NCBI RefSeq assembly: GCF_030812995.1
Contig: NZ_JAUSTT010000003.1
Coordinates: forward strand, 1 to 64,000
Source of the DNA: Bacillus chungangensis
Lineage (GTDB): Bacteria; Bacillota; Bacilli; Bacillales; Bacillaceae_C
DNA: 64,000 nt
Direction: 5' to 3'
Position numbers and translations under genes: made by a program
Notes under the pieces: model-generated
What the model saw: only the letters and a program-made list of their open reading frames with translations
The model's database searches: none
Told to the model about the DNA's origin: nothing
Shown: in pieces, positions 26,813 through 37,094 of the stretch
How the letters are laid out: every line of letters starts with the position of its first letter
How positions within the stretch are numbered: position 1 is the stretch's first letter

Positions 26813-27673
26813 ATGAGGCATCAAAATGTATATAAGAAAATTGCCAGCCAAATGCCAAACATGAGTAAATCACAAATCAAAATAGCGAATTATATGCTAA
26901 AGAACCCGTATTCTATGCCATTTTTAACAGTTAATAAATTAGCTAAAATGACTGAAGTAAGTGAGGCAACCATTATTCGTTTTGCTCATTTTTTAGGATT
27001 CTCAGGCTATCATGAGATGCAACAGCTGATGATTGTATCTGTTGAACAGCAACTAAACACTGTTGAACGGTTGGAACTGTCAAGGAAAGTATATAACAAG
27101 ACAGAACAAAGCGTTTATGAGATTTTTCAAGACGATATGAAAAATATTCAAGCAACGATGGAAAATGTCAATATAGAAGATTTTAAACAGGCAGTTCAAT
27201 ATTTATTAGAAGCAAAAAAAATATATATTGTAGCTAACAGAAGCGTCGTATCTTTAGCAATCTTTCTTCAATATTATTTCGATATTATTTTTGGCAACAG
27301 CGAGCTGGTTCACACTACTGAATCTGCCTTTGAGCGAATCTACAATGTAAATAAGGGTGATGTTGTCATTGGCATTACTTTTGCTCGTTATACAAAAAGT
27401 ACCATTGATGTTGTTTCTTACGCTCACCAAAGACAGGCAACGATTATTGCCATAACAGATAACCTACTCTCTCCTATCACATCCTATGCTGACATTTCAC
27501 TTTTTTCTTCGAGTCAGATGCCCTCTTTCCTCGATTCTTTTGTTGCACCTTTAAGTTTAATCAATGCACTTATTGCCTATATCGGAAGAATAAAACACGC
27601 AGAAATTGATAAACGCTTAGAAAATTTAGAGGAAATTTGGGATCATTATGATGTATTTTACAAGAGAATGTAA
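26813..27673 (+). CDS. RpiR/MurR-family transcriptional regulator
   Basis: A 286-residue regulator: an N-terminal HTH (MSKSQIKIANYMLKNPYSMP to EVSEATIIRFAHFLGFSGYH) and a C-terminal SIS domain (about residues 120-260; IYIVANRSVVSLAIFLQYYF, GDVVIGITFARYTKSTIDVV). SIS domains usually bind phosphorylated sugars. It lies between the divergent TAXI-TRAP operon and an aminotransferase gene and likely controls both. GAGGAGGAG 7 bp before ATG 26813 fixes the start; the ATG at 26795 overlaps that site. Confidence 0.9.
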   Translation: MRHQNVYKKIASQMPNMSKSQIKIANYMLKNPYSMPFLTVNKLAKMTEVSEATIIRFAHFLGFSGYHEMQQLMIVSVEQQLNTVERLELSRKVYNKTEQSVYEIFQDDMKNIQATMENVNIEDFKQAVQYLLEAKKIYIVANRSVVSLAIFLQYYFDIIFGNSELVHTTESAFERIYNVNKGDVVIGITFARYTKSTIDVVSYAHQRQATIIAITDNLLSPITSYADISLFSSSQMPSFLDSFVAPLSLINALIAYIGRIKHAEIDKRLENLEEIWDHYDVFYKRM

Positions 27674-27676
27674 CGG

Positions 27677-27701
27677 AGCAGAACGTCTTCAGCGTTCTGC
27701 T
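27677..27701 (+). terminator. Hairpin after the RpiR gene
   Basis: AGCAGAACG and CGTTCTGCT form a perfect 9-bp stem with a 7-nt loop just after the stop codon. There is no T run, so termination may be partial or the hairpin may protect RNA. Confidence 0.5.
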
Positions 27702-27854
27702 AATCATCTTGACGTTGGAAGTGAACGGATACATTTATTTTATGAAATTTTTATTTCATTTATAACTTTATATGAAATATATAATTGCATTTTCAAATAT
27801 TACCAGCATATAATGAAAGATGAAAACGGTTAAATTTTTAGTGAGGTGAAAAAA

Positions 27855-29243
27855 GTGAAAAATGAAGATGACGCTAGCTGGAAAAATCGAACAGAAGGAT
27901 CTAGACAGTTTTTTAAAAAAGCTTGCAATGTTATTCCAGGGGGTGTCTCCGCAAATATAAAGTTTTTCCCACCTTATCCAATTGTGATGAAAAACGGCAG
28001 TGGAAGCAAGCTGATTGATGTCGATGGAAATGAGTACATTGATTATTTGCTTTGTTATGGAGCACTTATCACTGGACATGGACATCCCCGAATAATGGAA
28101 GCGGTTGAAAAACATTTCCGTCTTATTGGTACTACTATTCTAGGAACTCCACATGAGCTGGAAATAACGATGGCTGAAAAAATGATTCAGCTCTATCCTG
28201 GGATTGATATGGTTCGATTTACAAATTCCGGATTGGAGGCGGCATTATTAGCGATTAGAATGGCAACAGCATATACAAGCAAAGAAAAAATCGCTAAATT
28301 CGAAGGTCATTACCATGGCGGCTTTAATCATGTTCTCGTTAGTGTCAATCCAGACAAAAAGCTTGCAGGTGCAAAAGTTCAACCGAACGCTGTACCTGAG
28401 TCGAAGGGAATTACGAAAAGAGAACTAGATAATACAATCGTATTGCCTTTTAATGATTTGGAGGCGACGGAAACGTTGTTGCGAAATCATGCAGAACAGT
28501 TAGCTGCCGTTATCATAGAACCTGTGCAAGGCGGGTTTATTCCAGCTGATAAAGAGTTTATGATTGGATTGCGAAAAATAACAAAAGAGTTAAACATTCT
28601 GCTTATTTTTGATGAGGTAAAGACAGGGTTTAGAGCGGCTTTAGGCGGTGCCCAGAGCGTTTATGGGGTACATCCTGATTTAACTGCACTTGGAAAAGTG
28701 CTTGGCGGTGGTTATCCAATTGGTGCCGTCGGCGGGCAAAAAGATATCATGATGATAAGTGCACCGAAACTGCACAGTGATATTTTCTCAATCGGAGAGA
28801 AAAGTGCTGCTACAAATGACGTTGTTTTTCATAGTGGTACGTACAACGGCCATCCAATGGTGTTAGCGGCAGGCTTAGAAGCGATTTATCTATTAGAAGA
28901 AGCGAATACAATGAACGAAATAACATTACAAACAAATAAGCTGCGCACTGGCTTAGAAAAGATGTACAAAAGTTATGGCATTCAGATGCAAACCGTTGGC
29001 ATGGGCAGCATCTTTAATATCATTTTTACTGATAAACCGATTCGGAACTATCGTGATATGTGGGAAGTAGATATTTCATTTCGTCAAGCAATTGACGAGG
29101 AACTGTTGAAATTAGGCATTTACCTGAAACCGATGAACCGCTATTCTCTATCAACCGTCCATCGTGAGGAAGATATCTTAAAAACGATTGCTGCCCATGA
29201 AAAAGCATTGAAAATAGTGTTACAGAAAAAACAAGATCACTAA
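27855..29243 (+). CDS. Class III aminotransferase (glutamate-1-semialdehyde aminomutase-like)
   Basis: A 462-residue PLP enzyme. VNPDGN-type family blocks are visible: CNVIPGGVSANIKFFPPYPI, FTNSGLEAALLAIRMATAYT, FEGHYHGGFNH, IFDEVKTGFR and ALGKVLGGGYPIGAVGG, whose Lys carries PLP. The closest pattern is HemL-like. With no other haem genes here, and beside TRAP import genes and RpiR, a catabolic omega-aminotransferase or aminomutase for the imported compound is more likely than haem synthesis. The start is GTG 27855, with AGTGAGGTG 6 bp upstream. Confidence 0.88.
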   Translation: MKNEDDASWKNRTEGSRQFFKKACNVIPGGVSANIKFFPPYPIVMKNGSGSKLIDVDGNEYIDYLLCYGALITGHGHPRIMEAVEKHFRLIGTTILGTPHELEITMAEKMIQLYPGIDMVRFTNSGLEAALLAIRMATAYTSKEKIAKFEGHYHGGFNHVLVSVNPDKKLAGAKVQPNAVPESKGITKRELDNTIVLPFNDLEATETLLRNHAEQLAAVIIEPVQGGFIPADKEFMIGLRKITKELNILLIFDEVKTGFRAALGGAQSVYGVHPDLTALGKVLGGGYPIGAVGGQKDIMMISAPKLHSDIFSIGEKSAATNDVVFHSGTYNGHPMVLAAGLEAIYLLEEANTMNEITLQTNKLRTGLEKMYKSYGIQMQTVGMGSIFNIIFTDKPIRNYRDMWEVDISFRQAIDEELLKLGIYLKPMNRYSLSTVHREEDILKTIAAHEKALKIVLQKKQDH

Positions 29244-29489
29244 ATGACACGATAAAGAGGGCCCCTTTTTTTTGCATTCATTAAAACTCATACAAAGGAG
29301 ACCCTCCTATTTCATAAAAAACAACCTATATTGTTAAATACTTTCGCTTGTATGCCTTGCAATACATGAATAATATTTTTATTTTTCTATCTTGTAAAGC
29401 TTTATCGTTCAAAGAAGATTTTTTTCATTCAACATTTTTTAGTACAAATGAAGTTCGCTTCAAACAAGCTTCTCTTATACTCCTCTTCC

Positions 29490-30527
29490 TTACTCACTTT
29501 CCACTAAAATCTTCATCGCTGTTCCAATTGGCGGCATGCTTTTCGTTGTCATTGGGCCATAGAATGCGTAGACTTTCATCCCTTTTTTCAGCTCTCCACT
29601 TCGAAGCGACTGATTTTCTTTTGTCCCAAGAATTTGTGTGTCTTTCGTCAAATTTAGAACAATCTGCTCGTAGCCTTCATTTGCTATCTTTTCGCCTTTA
29701 ACAGTCACTTGCATTCCACCGTCTGATAAAGTTGTTACTTTCGTGATTTCACCAGCTGTGCCGAACATAGCTTGAGAGGAACTTTCTTTTACAATAATCT
29801 TTCTAGCATTTGTCATCGGCGGAATACTTAAAGTGGCAAATCGATCGGGCACCACTTTGATTGCCATTCCTGACATAAGATCAGAGGCTGTGAGATTGCA
29901 ATTGTCCTCAGCAATGATTTCTGTTTCTTCCGTAATGTTAAGACGGAGACCGTAAATAAAGCCATTTAACTCTACTTGAGTGCCATGTTTATCTGTCGTG
30001 ATATTCGTTATCGTTCCTTCTTTCATCGGTTCATCCATCTCTATGTTTTCTTGAGAAGAGATCATGACAGTTCCTGCTTCACTAATAGTGACGTTTTCCC
30101 CCATTACATCCTTGATAAATGATAACGGTACGTATGTTTTTTGATTTTGCAGCTCTGGCGCGGTTCCCAAAGTAATATACATTTTGCCAATGTTGTAGCG
30201 ATTTTCGCCAATTTTGGCCATAAACCATTGATTTCCCTTAAAAAACTCAACCGTTTGTGTTCCTTCATCCCAAGTTAGTCGATAATCTAATTGTTCTGCA
30301 ATCATTCGGGCTGCGATCATTATTTCATTTTGTGCATTTACGTATAGTTGATCTTTTGATAATCCATTACCGTTTACAACAAGCTGATACTCAAGTCCAC
30401 CAACTGAACCAAGAGCTTGTACTTGATTTGGATTGCCCTGATTAGATGCCGCAGATACAGGATTCATCGTTGTTGCGAATATAGCAGTGAATAAGGCAGC
30501 GCTTCCTAATACTTTTGTCATTTTCAT
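29490..30527 (-). CDS. Secreted stalk-domain (copper amine oxidase N-domain-like) protein
   Basis: A 345-residue exported protein with a signal peptide (MKMTKVLGSAALFTAIFATT then MNPVSAA). A copper-amine-oxidase N-terminal-like stalk domain follows (VNAQNEIMIAARMIAEQLDY, RYNIGKMYITLGTAPELQNQ, TYVPLSFIKDVMG). The C-terminal ~170 residues contain two similar beta units (KEGTITNITTDKHGTQVELN and TAGEITKVTTLSDGGMQVTV). The catalytic amine oxidase domain is absent, so it is a binding or wall-associated protein and not an oxidase. The start at 30527 is preferred to 30536 for GGAGA spacing. Confidence 0.8.
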   Translation of the reverse strand: MKMTKVLGSAALFTAIFATTMNPVSAASNQGNPNQVQALGSVGGLEYQLVVNGNGLSKDQLYVNAQNEIMIAARMIAEQLDYRLTWDEGTQTVEFFKGNQWFMAKIGENRYNIGKMYITLGTAPELQNQKTYVPLSFIKDVMGENVTISEAGTVMISSQENIEMDEPMKEGTITNITTDKHGTQVELNGFIYGLRLNITEETEIIAEDNCNLTASDLMSGMAIKVVPDRFATLSIPPMTNARKIIVKESSSQAMFGTAGEITKVTTLSDGGMQVTVKGEKIANEGYEQIVLNLTKDTQILGTKENQSLRSGELKKGMKVYAFYGPMTTKSMPPIGTAMKILVESE

Positions 30528-30840
30528 TGAAATCATTCTCCAATTTCTTTATTAAGTTTCGAGACTTTGACGGGCCGCTTAAGGAACTTTTTTCATCAAT
30601 ACTATTCATCTAGTAAAATAGATGAACATTTTCATTAAGATCATATACGGATAAATGGCGATTCCATATTAGAAAAAAAAGAACAGCAGCCCTTGAACTT
30701 CTCTTCTCATTTCTAGTCTATTTATTATATCATCTATTGATGCAAAGACTGCTTTTTTTGAAATGTTAAAAGCATTTCATTTGCTAAAATTGCCAGACAG
30801 CGTTAACGATACTTATCAATTGTGGGGATTTTCCCTATTT
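30528..30840. other. Intergenic gap between oppF and the stalk-domain gene
   Basis: No gene. TTCATCTA and TAGATGAA form a perfect 8-bp hairpin at 30605-30626 without a strong T run. It may hold the stalk-protein promoter and the oppF 3' end. Confidence 0.4.
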
Positions 30841-31809
30841 TCAACCATTATACAGATGACAAGCAACAAAATGATTCTTCTCGACCTCTCTCCATATTGG
30901 CTTTTGAAAAGCACATATGTCCATTGCTTCTGCACAACGAGTTCGGAATGCACATCCACTTGGCGGACTGATCGGACTCGGCATCTCTCCTTTTAAAATA
31001 ATCCGCTCCCGTTTTTCTTCTATCTCTGGGTCTGGGATTGGAATTGCAGAAAGTAATGCTTGTGTATAAGGATGCAAAGGTTTTTTATATAGTAAATGAC
31101 TTTCCGTTAGTTCAACTATATTACCTAAATACATAACGCCAATTCGATCACTAATATGTTTTACCATTGATAAGTCGTGTGCAATAAATAAGTAGGTTAA
31201 CCTTTGTTCTTTTTGCAGTCTTTTCAGTAAATTAACGACCTGCGCCTGTACGGAGACATCTAAGGCTGATATTGGTTCATCAGCGATGATAAATTCCGGT
31301 TTAAGTGATAATGCGCGGGCGATTCCAATGCGCTGCCGCTGTCCGCCGCTGAATTCATGCGGGTAGCGATTAGCATGATCATGATTCAAGCCAACAATTT
31401 CTAACAGTTCATATATTCGCATTAATTGCTCTTGCTTTCTTGGATACAATGCATGTACTTCCATCGGCTCTCCTATGATTTCCCGAACCGTTGAACGCGG
31501 ATTTAATGAGGCATATGGGTCTTGAAATATCATTTGCATTTTTCGATTATGGGCAAATTTTTCTTGAGCATTCATGTTGTGAACATTTTTCCCATTGTAA
31601 AGAACTTCTCCGTCTGTTGGCTGATATAAGCGCATCATTACGCGTCCTGTTGTTGATTTTCCACATCCTGACTCGCCAACGAGTCCAAATGTTTCCCCTC
31701 TATATATGTGAAACGTGACATCGTCAACTGCCTTCAATAATTTTCCTCTTCCAACTTCAAAATATTTTTTTAAGTTGTTCACTTCTAGTAATATATCTTT
31801 TTGCATCAT
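30841..31809 (-). CDS. oppF: Oligopeptide ABC transporter ATP-binding protein OppF
   Basis: A 322-residue ATPase: Walker A GESGCGKSTTGR, Q-loop MIFQDPYASLNPR, signature FSGGQRQRIGIARAL, Walker B FIIADEPISALD, H-loop FIAHDLSMV. The C-terminal oligopeptide extension carries a cysteine cluster (PPSGCAFRTRC to C) of the type that holds an iron-sulfur or zinc site in Opp/Dpp ATPases. It pairs with OppD to drive uptake. It is last in the operon, after oppA. GGAGG precedes two adjacent ATG codons. Confidence 0.93.
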   Translation of the reverse strand: MMQKDILLEVNNLKKYFEVGRGKLLKAVDDVTFHIYRGETFGLVGESGCGKSTTGRVMMRLYQPTDGEVLYNGKNVHNMNAQEKFAHNRKMQMIFQDPYASLNPRSTVREIIGEPMEVHALYPRKQEQLMRIYELLEIVGLNHDHANRYPHEFSGGQRQRIGIARALSLKPEFIIADEPISALDVSVQAQVVNLLKRLQKEQRLTYLFIAHDLSMVKHISDRIGVMYLGNIVELTESHLLYKKPLHPYTQALLSAIPIPDPEIEEKRERIILKGEMPSPISPPSGCAFRTRCAEAMDICAFQKPIWREVEKNHFVACHLYNG

Positions 31810-32038
31810 TTAACCTCCGTCTATTGCCAATAACGTCGTACAGCACACTGTGTTTTCATGAATCGTACTTTCTAATTGATCAACCCTATCGTTTTCTAGA
31901 TTTCAGCATATTGGTATCCTAATTAGCTTTTCTTATTTTGGCTAAGAAATAAGTAGAGCACCACAAACCTTTTACGTGGCACTCTGTATTCGCAGCGCTT
32001 TGCACGTTCATTACACGATTGTATATAAAATGCTTATG

Positions 32039-33673
32039 CTATACATCGATATCGGCCCATTTTAACTCGATATAGCCGACCGGATGACGAATGATTCCTT
32101 TTACCTTTTCATGTTGTAAATATGTTTGGTTGTAGAAGTGAACAGGAAAAATTGGCATATCTTCAAAGAGGATTTTTTCAGCTTCATGCATGATTTGAAA
32201 GCGTTTAGCTTCGTTTCCTTCTTTTTTTGCCTCGCGGATAAGCTGATCATATGTTGCATTGCTCCAGCCAGTTCGATTCATCGTGTGGCCAGTTTGAAAG
32301 TTTTCTAAGAAATTAATTGGATCTGCGTAATCAGCCAAGAAAGTTCCACGTGAGAGCTGAAGTTTTAAAGCTTTTTGTTCGTCGGTAAATACATTCCATT
32401 CCATATTAGCTAACTTGATGTCAACATCTAAAGCTGTGTTTATCATTTCTTGGAGCGTTTCTGCAATTTTCTTGTGCGCTTCACTCGTATTATACGTTAA
32501 TATCATTTCAGGTAATTCCGTATAGCCCTCTTCTTTCATTCCTTTTTTTAATAGCGCTTTTGCTTCTTCTGCATCAAAAACGACAAGATCGCCTCCTACG
32601 TCACGGAATTCTTTCCCGCTTGGTTCTTGAAAACCATAGGATACAAAAGCATGAGCAGCTTTCTCCTTGCTTTTCGTAACATAATCAACAATTTGCTGCT
32701 GATTAATAGCCATTGCAAATGCTTTGCGAATCTTTCTATTTTGGAACGGTTCCATATTAACATTAAAACGATAAAAATATATGCCTGCCTGCTCTTCAAA
32801 ACCAGCTTTCCCTTCTGCCAAAATTTGTTCACTTAAATCAGGCGGTATTGCCGCTGTATCCAATTCACCTCTTTGAAACATCTGATATTCTGTATTTGTT
32901 TCATCGATCATTCCCCAATGAATTTTATCTAATTTTACTTGATCAACATCCCAATATTGATCGTTTTTCTCCATTATAAAATGGCTGTCATGAACCCATT
33001 CTGTAAGCTTAAATGGACCGTTCGCAACAAATGTTTCTGCTTCGGCATACCATTGCGGATTGTTTTCCGCCGTCTTCTGATGAATTGGGAAAAAGCAAGG
33101 ATTTGCAATCACACTCAAAAAGTAAGCTTGAGGACTCGTTAATGTCACGACCAATGTTTGATCGTTTACTGCCTTCACTTGAATATTATCTTTAGAACCT
33201 TCCCCATTGTAAAAATCCTCTGCACCTTCGATAAAGTAAGCTAGAAAAGCAGCTGGAGATGCAGTCTTAGGATCTAGCAATCGTTTCCAAGCAAACTCAA
33301 AGTCACCTGCAGTTACAGGCTCTCCATTTGACCATTTCGCACTTTCACGAATATAAAATGTATATGTCTTCCCATCATCTGAAACTTCCCATTTTGCAGC
33401 TGTTGCCGGCTGGGGCATATGATTCTCATCTAAACGCGTCAATCCTTCCATTATATTATTTAATGCTTGCCATGAAACTGAATCAAAACCTACCGGCGGA
33501 TCAAATGAAGTTGGTTCGTTTCCATTGTTTAAGCGCAGCACTTTTTCATTCTTTTTGCTATTTTCATTGTTTTTATTATCACTATCTTCCTTTCCAGCAT
33601 CCCTTGTCGTTGTACAGCCTGCAAGCGCTGCTGCAAGGAAGAGCATCGCTCCAATACGCAACAGTTTTTTCAT
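32039..33673 (-). CDS. oppA: Oligopeptide-binding lipoprotein OppA
   Basis: A 544-residue lipoprotein (signal MKKLLRIGAMLFLAAALAGC, lipobox LAGC). It is a cluster C (SBP_bac_5) binding protein with NNGNEPTSFDPPVGFD at the start, the YTFYIRESAKWSNGEPVTAG motif and VNMEPFQNRKIRKAFAMAIN. It presents peptides to the OppBC channel. It lies between oppD and oppF and not at the operon's start, an order seen in some bacilli. GGGGAAG precedes the ATG. Confidence 0.93.
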   Translation of the reverse strand: MKKLLRIGAMLFLAAALAGCTTTRDAGKEDSDNKNNENSKKNEKVLRLNNGNEPTSFDPPVGFDSVSWQALNNIMEGLTRLDENHMPQPATAAKWEVSDDGKTYTFYIRESAKWSNGEPVTAGDFEFAWKRLLDPKTASPAAFLAYFIEGAEDFYNGEGSKDNIQVKAVNDQTLVVTLTSPQAYFLSVIANPCFFPIHQKTAENNPQWYAEAETFVANGPFKLTEWVHDSHFIMEKNDQYWDVDQVKLDKIHWGMIDETNTEYQMFQRGELDTAAIPPDLSEQILAEGKAGFEEQAGIYFYRFNVNMEPFQNRKIRKAFAMAINQQQIVDYVTKSKEKAAHAFVSYGFQEPSGKEFRDVGGDLVVFDAEEAKALLKKGMKEEGYTELPEMILTYNTSEAHKKIAETLQEMINTALDVDIKLANMEWNVFTDEQKALKLQLSRGTFLADYADPINFLENFQTGHTMNRTGWSNATYDQLIREAKKEGNEAKRFQIMHEAEKILFEDMPIFPVHFYNQTYLQHEKVKGIIRHPVGYIELKWADIDV

Positions 33674-33693
33674 TTTCTTCCCCCCCCATTATT

Positions 33694-34701
33694 TTAATGA
33701 TGATGCTTAGATGCGTGCTTTCTTTGTTGTGCTCTTTCATCTTGAAGCCAGCAATCGACCTGATGTTGTAAAGAAAGTTGATTAGTGAAAGGATAAAGCC
33801 GATCACATATTTCCATTGTATAGGGACATCTAGCCGCAAACGGACAGCCTTCGGGTGGAGAAAATAAATCTGGCGGAGATCCAGGGATTGGGATTAGTTG
33901 TTCCTCTTCTAAATCAAGACGAGGCACTGAGTTTAAAAGCCCCTTCGTATATGGATGCTGAGGTTGATAAAAAATATCTTTTCTAGTTCCGATTTCCACT
34001 ACTTTCCCCGCATACATAACAGCAATGCGATCCGCTGCTTGAGCAACAATACCAAGGTCATGGGTAATTAAAATAATCGATATGCCAATTTTTTGTTGAA
34101 TTTCTTGAAAAAGCTCCAAAATTTGCGCTTGAATTGTCACATCTAAAGCAGTTGTCGGTTCATCCGCAATGATGATTTCTGGCTGACAAATAAGGGCCAT
34201 TGCGATAACAATTCTTTGCCTCATTCCGCCGCTGAATTGGTGAGGATATTGATTTAAACGTTCTCGTGGATTAGAGATGCCAACTAGATCAAGCATGTTT
34301 ACTACTTTTTGTTTTGCTTCTCGCTTAAATACAGTTTGATGTTGGATAATTGCTTCCATTAATTGATCCCCTATAGATAATGTGGGATTTAGAGCAGTCA
34401 TAGGGTCTTGAAAAATCATCGATATTTCACGACCGCGGATTGACCGCATTTCTTTTTCAGATAGTTTTGTTAAATTTTTGCCCTTAAAAGTGACAGCCCC
34501 TTGCTTCACCTTTCCAGATTCCTTTGGGATGAGTCCCATAATACTTTGAGAAGTAACACTTTTTCCGCAGCCTGACTCTCCGACAATTGCTAGCGTCTCC
34601 CCCTTATATAATTTAAAATGAACGCCGCGTACTGCATGGACTTCCCCGCCATACGTAGCAAAAGAAACATGAAGATTTTCCACCTTTAACACCTCTTCCA
34701 T
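33694..34701 (-). CDS. oppD: Oligopeptide ABC transporter ATP-binding protein OppD
   Basis: A 335-residue ATPase: GESGCGKSVTSQ (Walker A), MIFQDPMTALNPT, FSGGMRQRIVIAMAL (signature), IIADEPTTALD (Walker B), ILITHDLGIV. The C-terminal Cys-rich Opp/Dpp extension is present (PPEGCPFAARCPY to C). The start is ATG 34701, because GAGGAGGTG lies just upstream, inside the last Arg codons of oppC; the GTG at 34710 overlaps that site. Partner of OppF. Confidence 0.93.
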   Translation of the reverse strand: MEEVLKVENLHVSFATYGGEVHAVRGVHFKLYKGETLAIVGESGCGKSVTSQSIMGLIPKESGKVKQGAVTFKGKNLTKLSEKEMRSIRGREISMIFQDPMTALNPTLSIGDQLMEAIIQHQTVFKREAKQKVVNMLDLVGISNPRERLNQYPHQFSGGMRQRIVIAMALICQPEIIIADEPTTALDVTIQAQILELFQEIQQKIGISIILITHDLGIVAQAADRIAVMYAGKVVEIGTRKDIFYQPQHPYTKGLLNSVPRLDLEEEQLIPIPGSPPDLFSPPEGCPFAARCPYTMEICDRLYPFTNQLSLQHQVDCWLQDERAQQRKHASKHHH

Positions 34702-34706
34702 TCCTT

Positions 34707-35660
34707 TCACCTCCTCCTCAACTTAGGATCAAGCGCATCCTGCAATCCATCACCTATGACATTAAAAGCAAACATTGTTAAAGAGATAAAAAAAGCTGGA
34801 AAAAATATTCGCCACCAATGTCCCGATAATATCGATGATAATCCATCATTTGCCATCACACCCCAGCTTGCAAATGGCGCTTGCACTCCTAAACCGAGAA
34901 AGCTTAAAAATGCCTCTGCAAAAATAGCGCTTGGAACGGTTAACGTCATTTGCACAATAATGGTTCCCATCAAATTAGGAAGCAAATTCTTTCGAATAAT
35001 GCGAGCAGTACTCGTTCCAAATGTTTTGGAGGCTAATATAAACTCATCGTTTTTTATTTTCAGTACTTGACCGCGGACAATTCGCGCCATACCAACCCAA
35101 CCTGTCACAGTTAACGCAACAATAATCGTCGTTAGTCCAGGACCCATGACAACCATTAATAGAATGACAACTAATAAATACGGCAATCCATACAACACTT
35201 CTACAATTCGCATCATGACACTATCAACTTTTCCGCCCTTGTAACCAGCTATGCCCCCATAGATTACACCAATGATAAAATCGATTAATGCGGCCATAAG
35301 ACCAACGAAAAGTGATATTCTCGCACCATACCATGTTCTTGTAAAGACATCCCTTCCAAGATCGTCCGTTCCGAACCAATAGTCGCTAGATGGTGGAAGA
35401 TTTTGATTGCTAAGTGTCAACTTCGTTGCATTGTGGCCTGATATAAATGGCCCAAACACAGCCATTATCACAAGAAGAATGAGAATAAATAGTCCACCCA
35501 TCGCAAGTCTATTGTTTACTAATCTTCTCCAAACATCTTGCCAATAAGATAGGCTTGGACGCACGACAGCCTCTCTCTCTGATGCTGTTTTTTTCTTTGC
35601 TGCAAACCACTCATCTGGAATATGATGAAACTTAAACTCGTCCCGCTTAAAAGCCCCCAA
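34707..35660 (-). CDS. oppC: Oligopeptide ABC transporter permease OppC
   Basis: A 317-residue permease. The N-terminal OppC segment is followed by six membrane helices and the EAA-type loop (LASKTFGTSTARIIRKNLLP). FGTDDLGRDVFTRTWYGARI is a family signature. The likely start is TTG 35660, with AAGGAG 7 bp upstream. An in-frame GTG at 35669 overlaps the oppB stop codon (GTGA) but lies inside the binding site. It forms the channel with OppB. Confidence 0.9.
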   Translation of the reverse strand: MGAFKRDEFKFHHIPDEWFAAKKKTASEREAVVRPSLSYWQDVWRRLVNNRLAMGGLFILILLVIMAVFGPFISGHNATKLTLSNQNLPPSSDYWFGTDDLGRDVFTRTWYGARISLFVGLMAALIDFIIGVIYGGIAGYKGGKVDSVMMRIVEVLYGLPYLLVVILLMVVMGPGLTTIIVALTVTGWVGMARIVRGQVLKIKNDEFILASKTFGTSTARIIRKNLLPNLMGTIIVQMTLTVPSAIFAEAFLSFLGLGVQAPFASWGVMANDGLSSILSGHWWRIFFPAFFISLTMFAFNVIGDGLQDALDPKLRRR

Positions 35661-35665
35661 ACAGC

Positions 35666-36598
35666 TCACTCCTTCTTATGCAGCTTAATACGCGGATCTA
35701 GTACTCCGTATGCTAAATCAACTAAAAACAACATAAAAATTAAAAATGCACTATAAAAAACCGTCGTCCCCATGATAACAGGATAATCGCGATTATTAAT
35801 GCTTTCTACGAAGTATTTTCCCATGCCAGGAATAGCAAAAATCCTTTCAATAACGAAGCTGCCAGTTAAGATGCCCGCCGTTAATGCACCTAGAATCGTG
35901 ACAACTGGCATTAACGCATTTCGGAGCGCATGTTTTATGATAATTTTAGTTGGTGATAATCCTTTCGCTTTCGCTGTACGGATATAATCTTGTGTAAGAA
36001 CTTCAAGCATACTCGATCTCGTTAAACGAGCAATAATAGCCATCGGTCCAGTTGCTAAGGCGACAGTCGGCAAAATCATATGCTTCACACTAGCCCATGT
36101 TGCAGTAGGAAAAATTCCCCATGTAACAGCGAATTGCTGTATCAACATCGTTGCCATAATAAAATTGGGGATCGATATTCCTAGCACTGCAATGGTCATC
36201 GCTAGATAATCGATCACACCGTTATGTCTTAAAGCTGCGATTACTCCGAGCGTTATACCCGAAATAACTGCAATGACAAGCGCAATCATTCCTAGCTCAA
36301 ATGAAACAGGAAATCCTCTTCCGATCATGTCATTTACTGTTTGTGAAGGCTGCTTAATGGAAGGGCCAAAATCTAGCATGGCAATCGATTTTAAATAACG
36401 CAAATATTGAATATAAATGGGCTTATCAAGCTGATAATGCGACTCTAAGTTTTTTTGAACCGCGTCGCTCATATTGCCTTCTACATTAAATGGCGATCCT
36501 GGAACAGCGTGCATTAACATAAAAGTTAACGTCGCAATCACCCAGATTGTCATCATCATTGCCATAAATCGTTTGAAGATATAGGCAGCCATCCCCAT
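35666..36598 (-). CDS. oppB: Oligopeptide ABC transporter permease OppB
   Basis: A 310-residue permease with a membrane segment at the N-terminus (FMAMMMTIWVIATLTFMLMH), the family PGSPF motif, five further helices and the EAA loop (DYIRTAKAKGLSPTKIIIKH). First gene of the five-gene operon B-C-D-A-F. ATG 36598 with AGGA upstream is preferred; ATG 36604 is also open. Confidence 0.9.
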   Translation of the reverse strand: MGMAAYIFKRFMAMMMTIWVIATLTFMLMHAVPGSPFNVEGNMSDAVQKNLESHYQLDKPIYIQYLRYLKSIAMLDFGPSIKQPSQTVNDMIGRGFPVSFELGMIALVIAVISGITLGVIAALRHNGVIDYLAMTIAVLGISIPNFIMATMLIQQFAVTWGIFPTATWASVKHMILPTVALATGPMAIIARLTRSSMLEVLTQDYIRTAKAKGLSPTKIIIKHALRNALMPVVTILGALTAGILTGSFVIERIFAIPGMGKYFVESINNRDYPVIMGTTVFYSAFLIFMLFLVDLAYGVLDPRIKLHKKE

Positions 36599-37094
36599 AC
36601 ACATCCTAAAAATTTTTTGTTTTTTTGTTAATGATGTCCTGCTGGCTTATTCAAACAAATGATGATTGGAAAAATTCACTTTCTGTCTTGCAAGCCAAAC
36701 CAATCAGATTATTTGACTTTCCATCCCAACCTAAACTCTTCGAAGCTTCTGACTATTAAAATGAGGTTCTTTTCAGTCAATTAGCTGTGGAATAAAATAT
36801 AGTAGTCAAGCTTATTCTATGAATGATTTCCTCCGTACATGATCATTATTTTTTAATATTCAAACATTTACCCTGAAACATATATAATGGAGAAAGACAT
36901 CACTTTTCATCTTTAGAAAATGTACCTCTCTATTCCTCATCCTTTTTACTTATTTTACTTATACTGTATAATTGAAAGTGGCTGATTTTTTTATATCTTA
37001 TAAAAAATCTACCTATATCCAAATAAATAGATGTTACCCCGTCGATAATGAAAATGTGGTTATATTGTTGTAATCAGAGAAATGGAGAATCATA
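36599..37094. other. Intergenic gap between divergent opp and dctS units
   Basis: A 496-bp AT-rich stretch with no gene, holding both divergent promoters. I see no riboswitch or clear operator. Confidence 0.45.

Noticed and set aside
36599-37094. Riboswitch or attenuator before the opp operon
   Set aside because: Only AT-rich sequence with no conserved aptamer or strong terminator.
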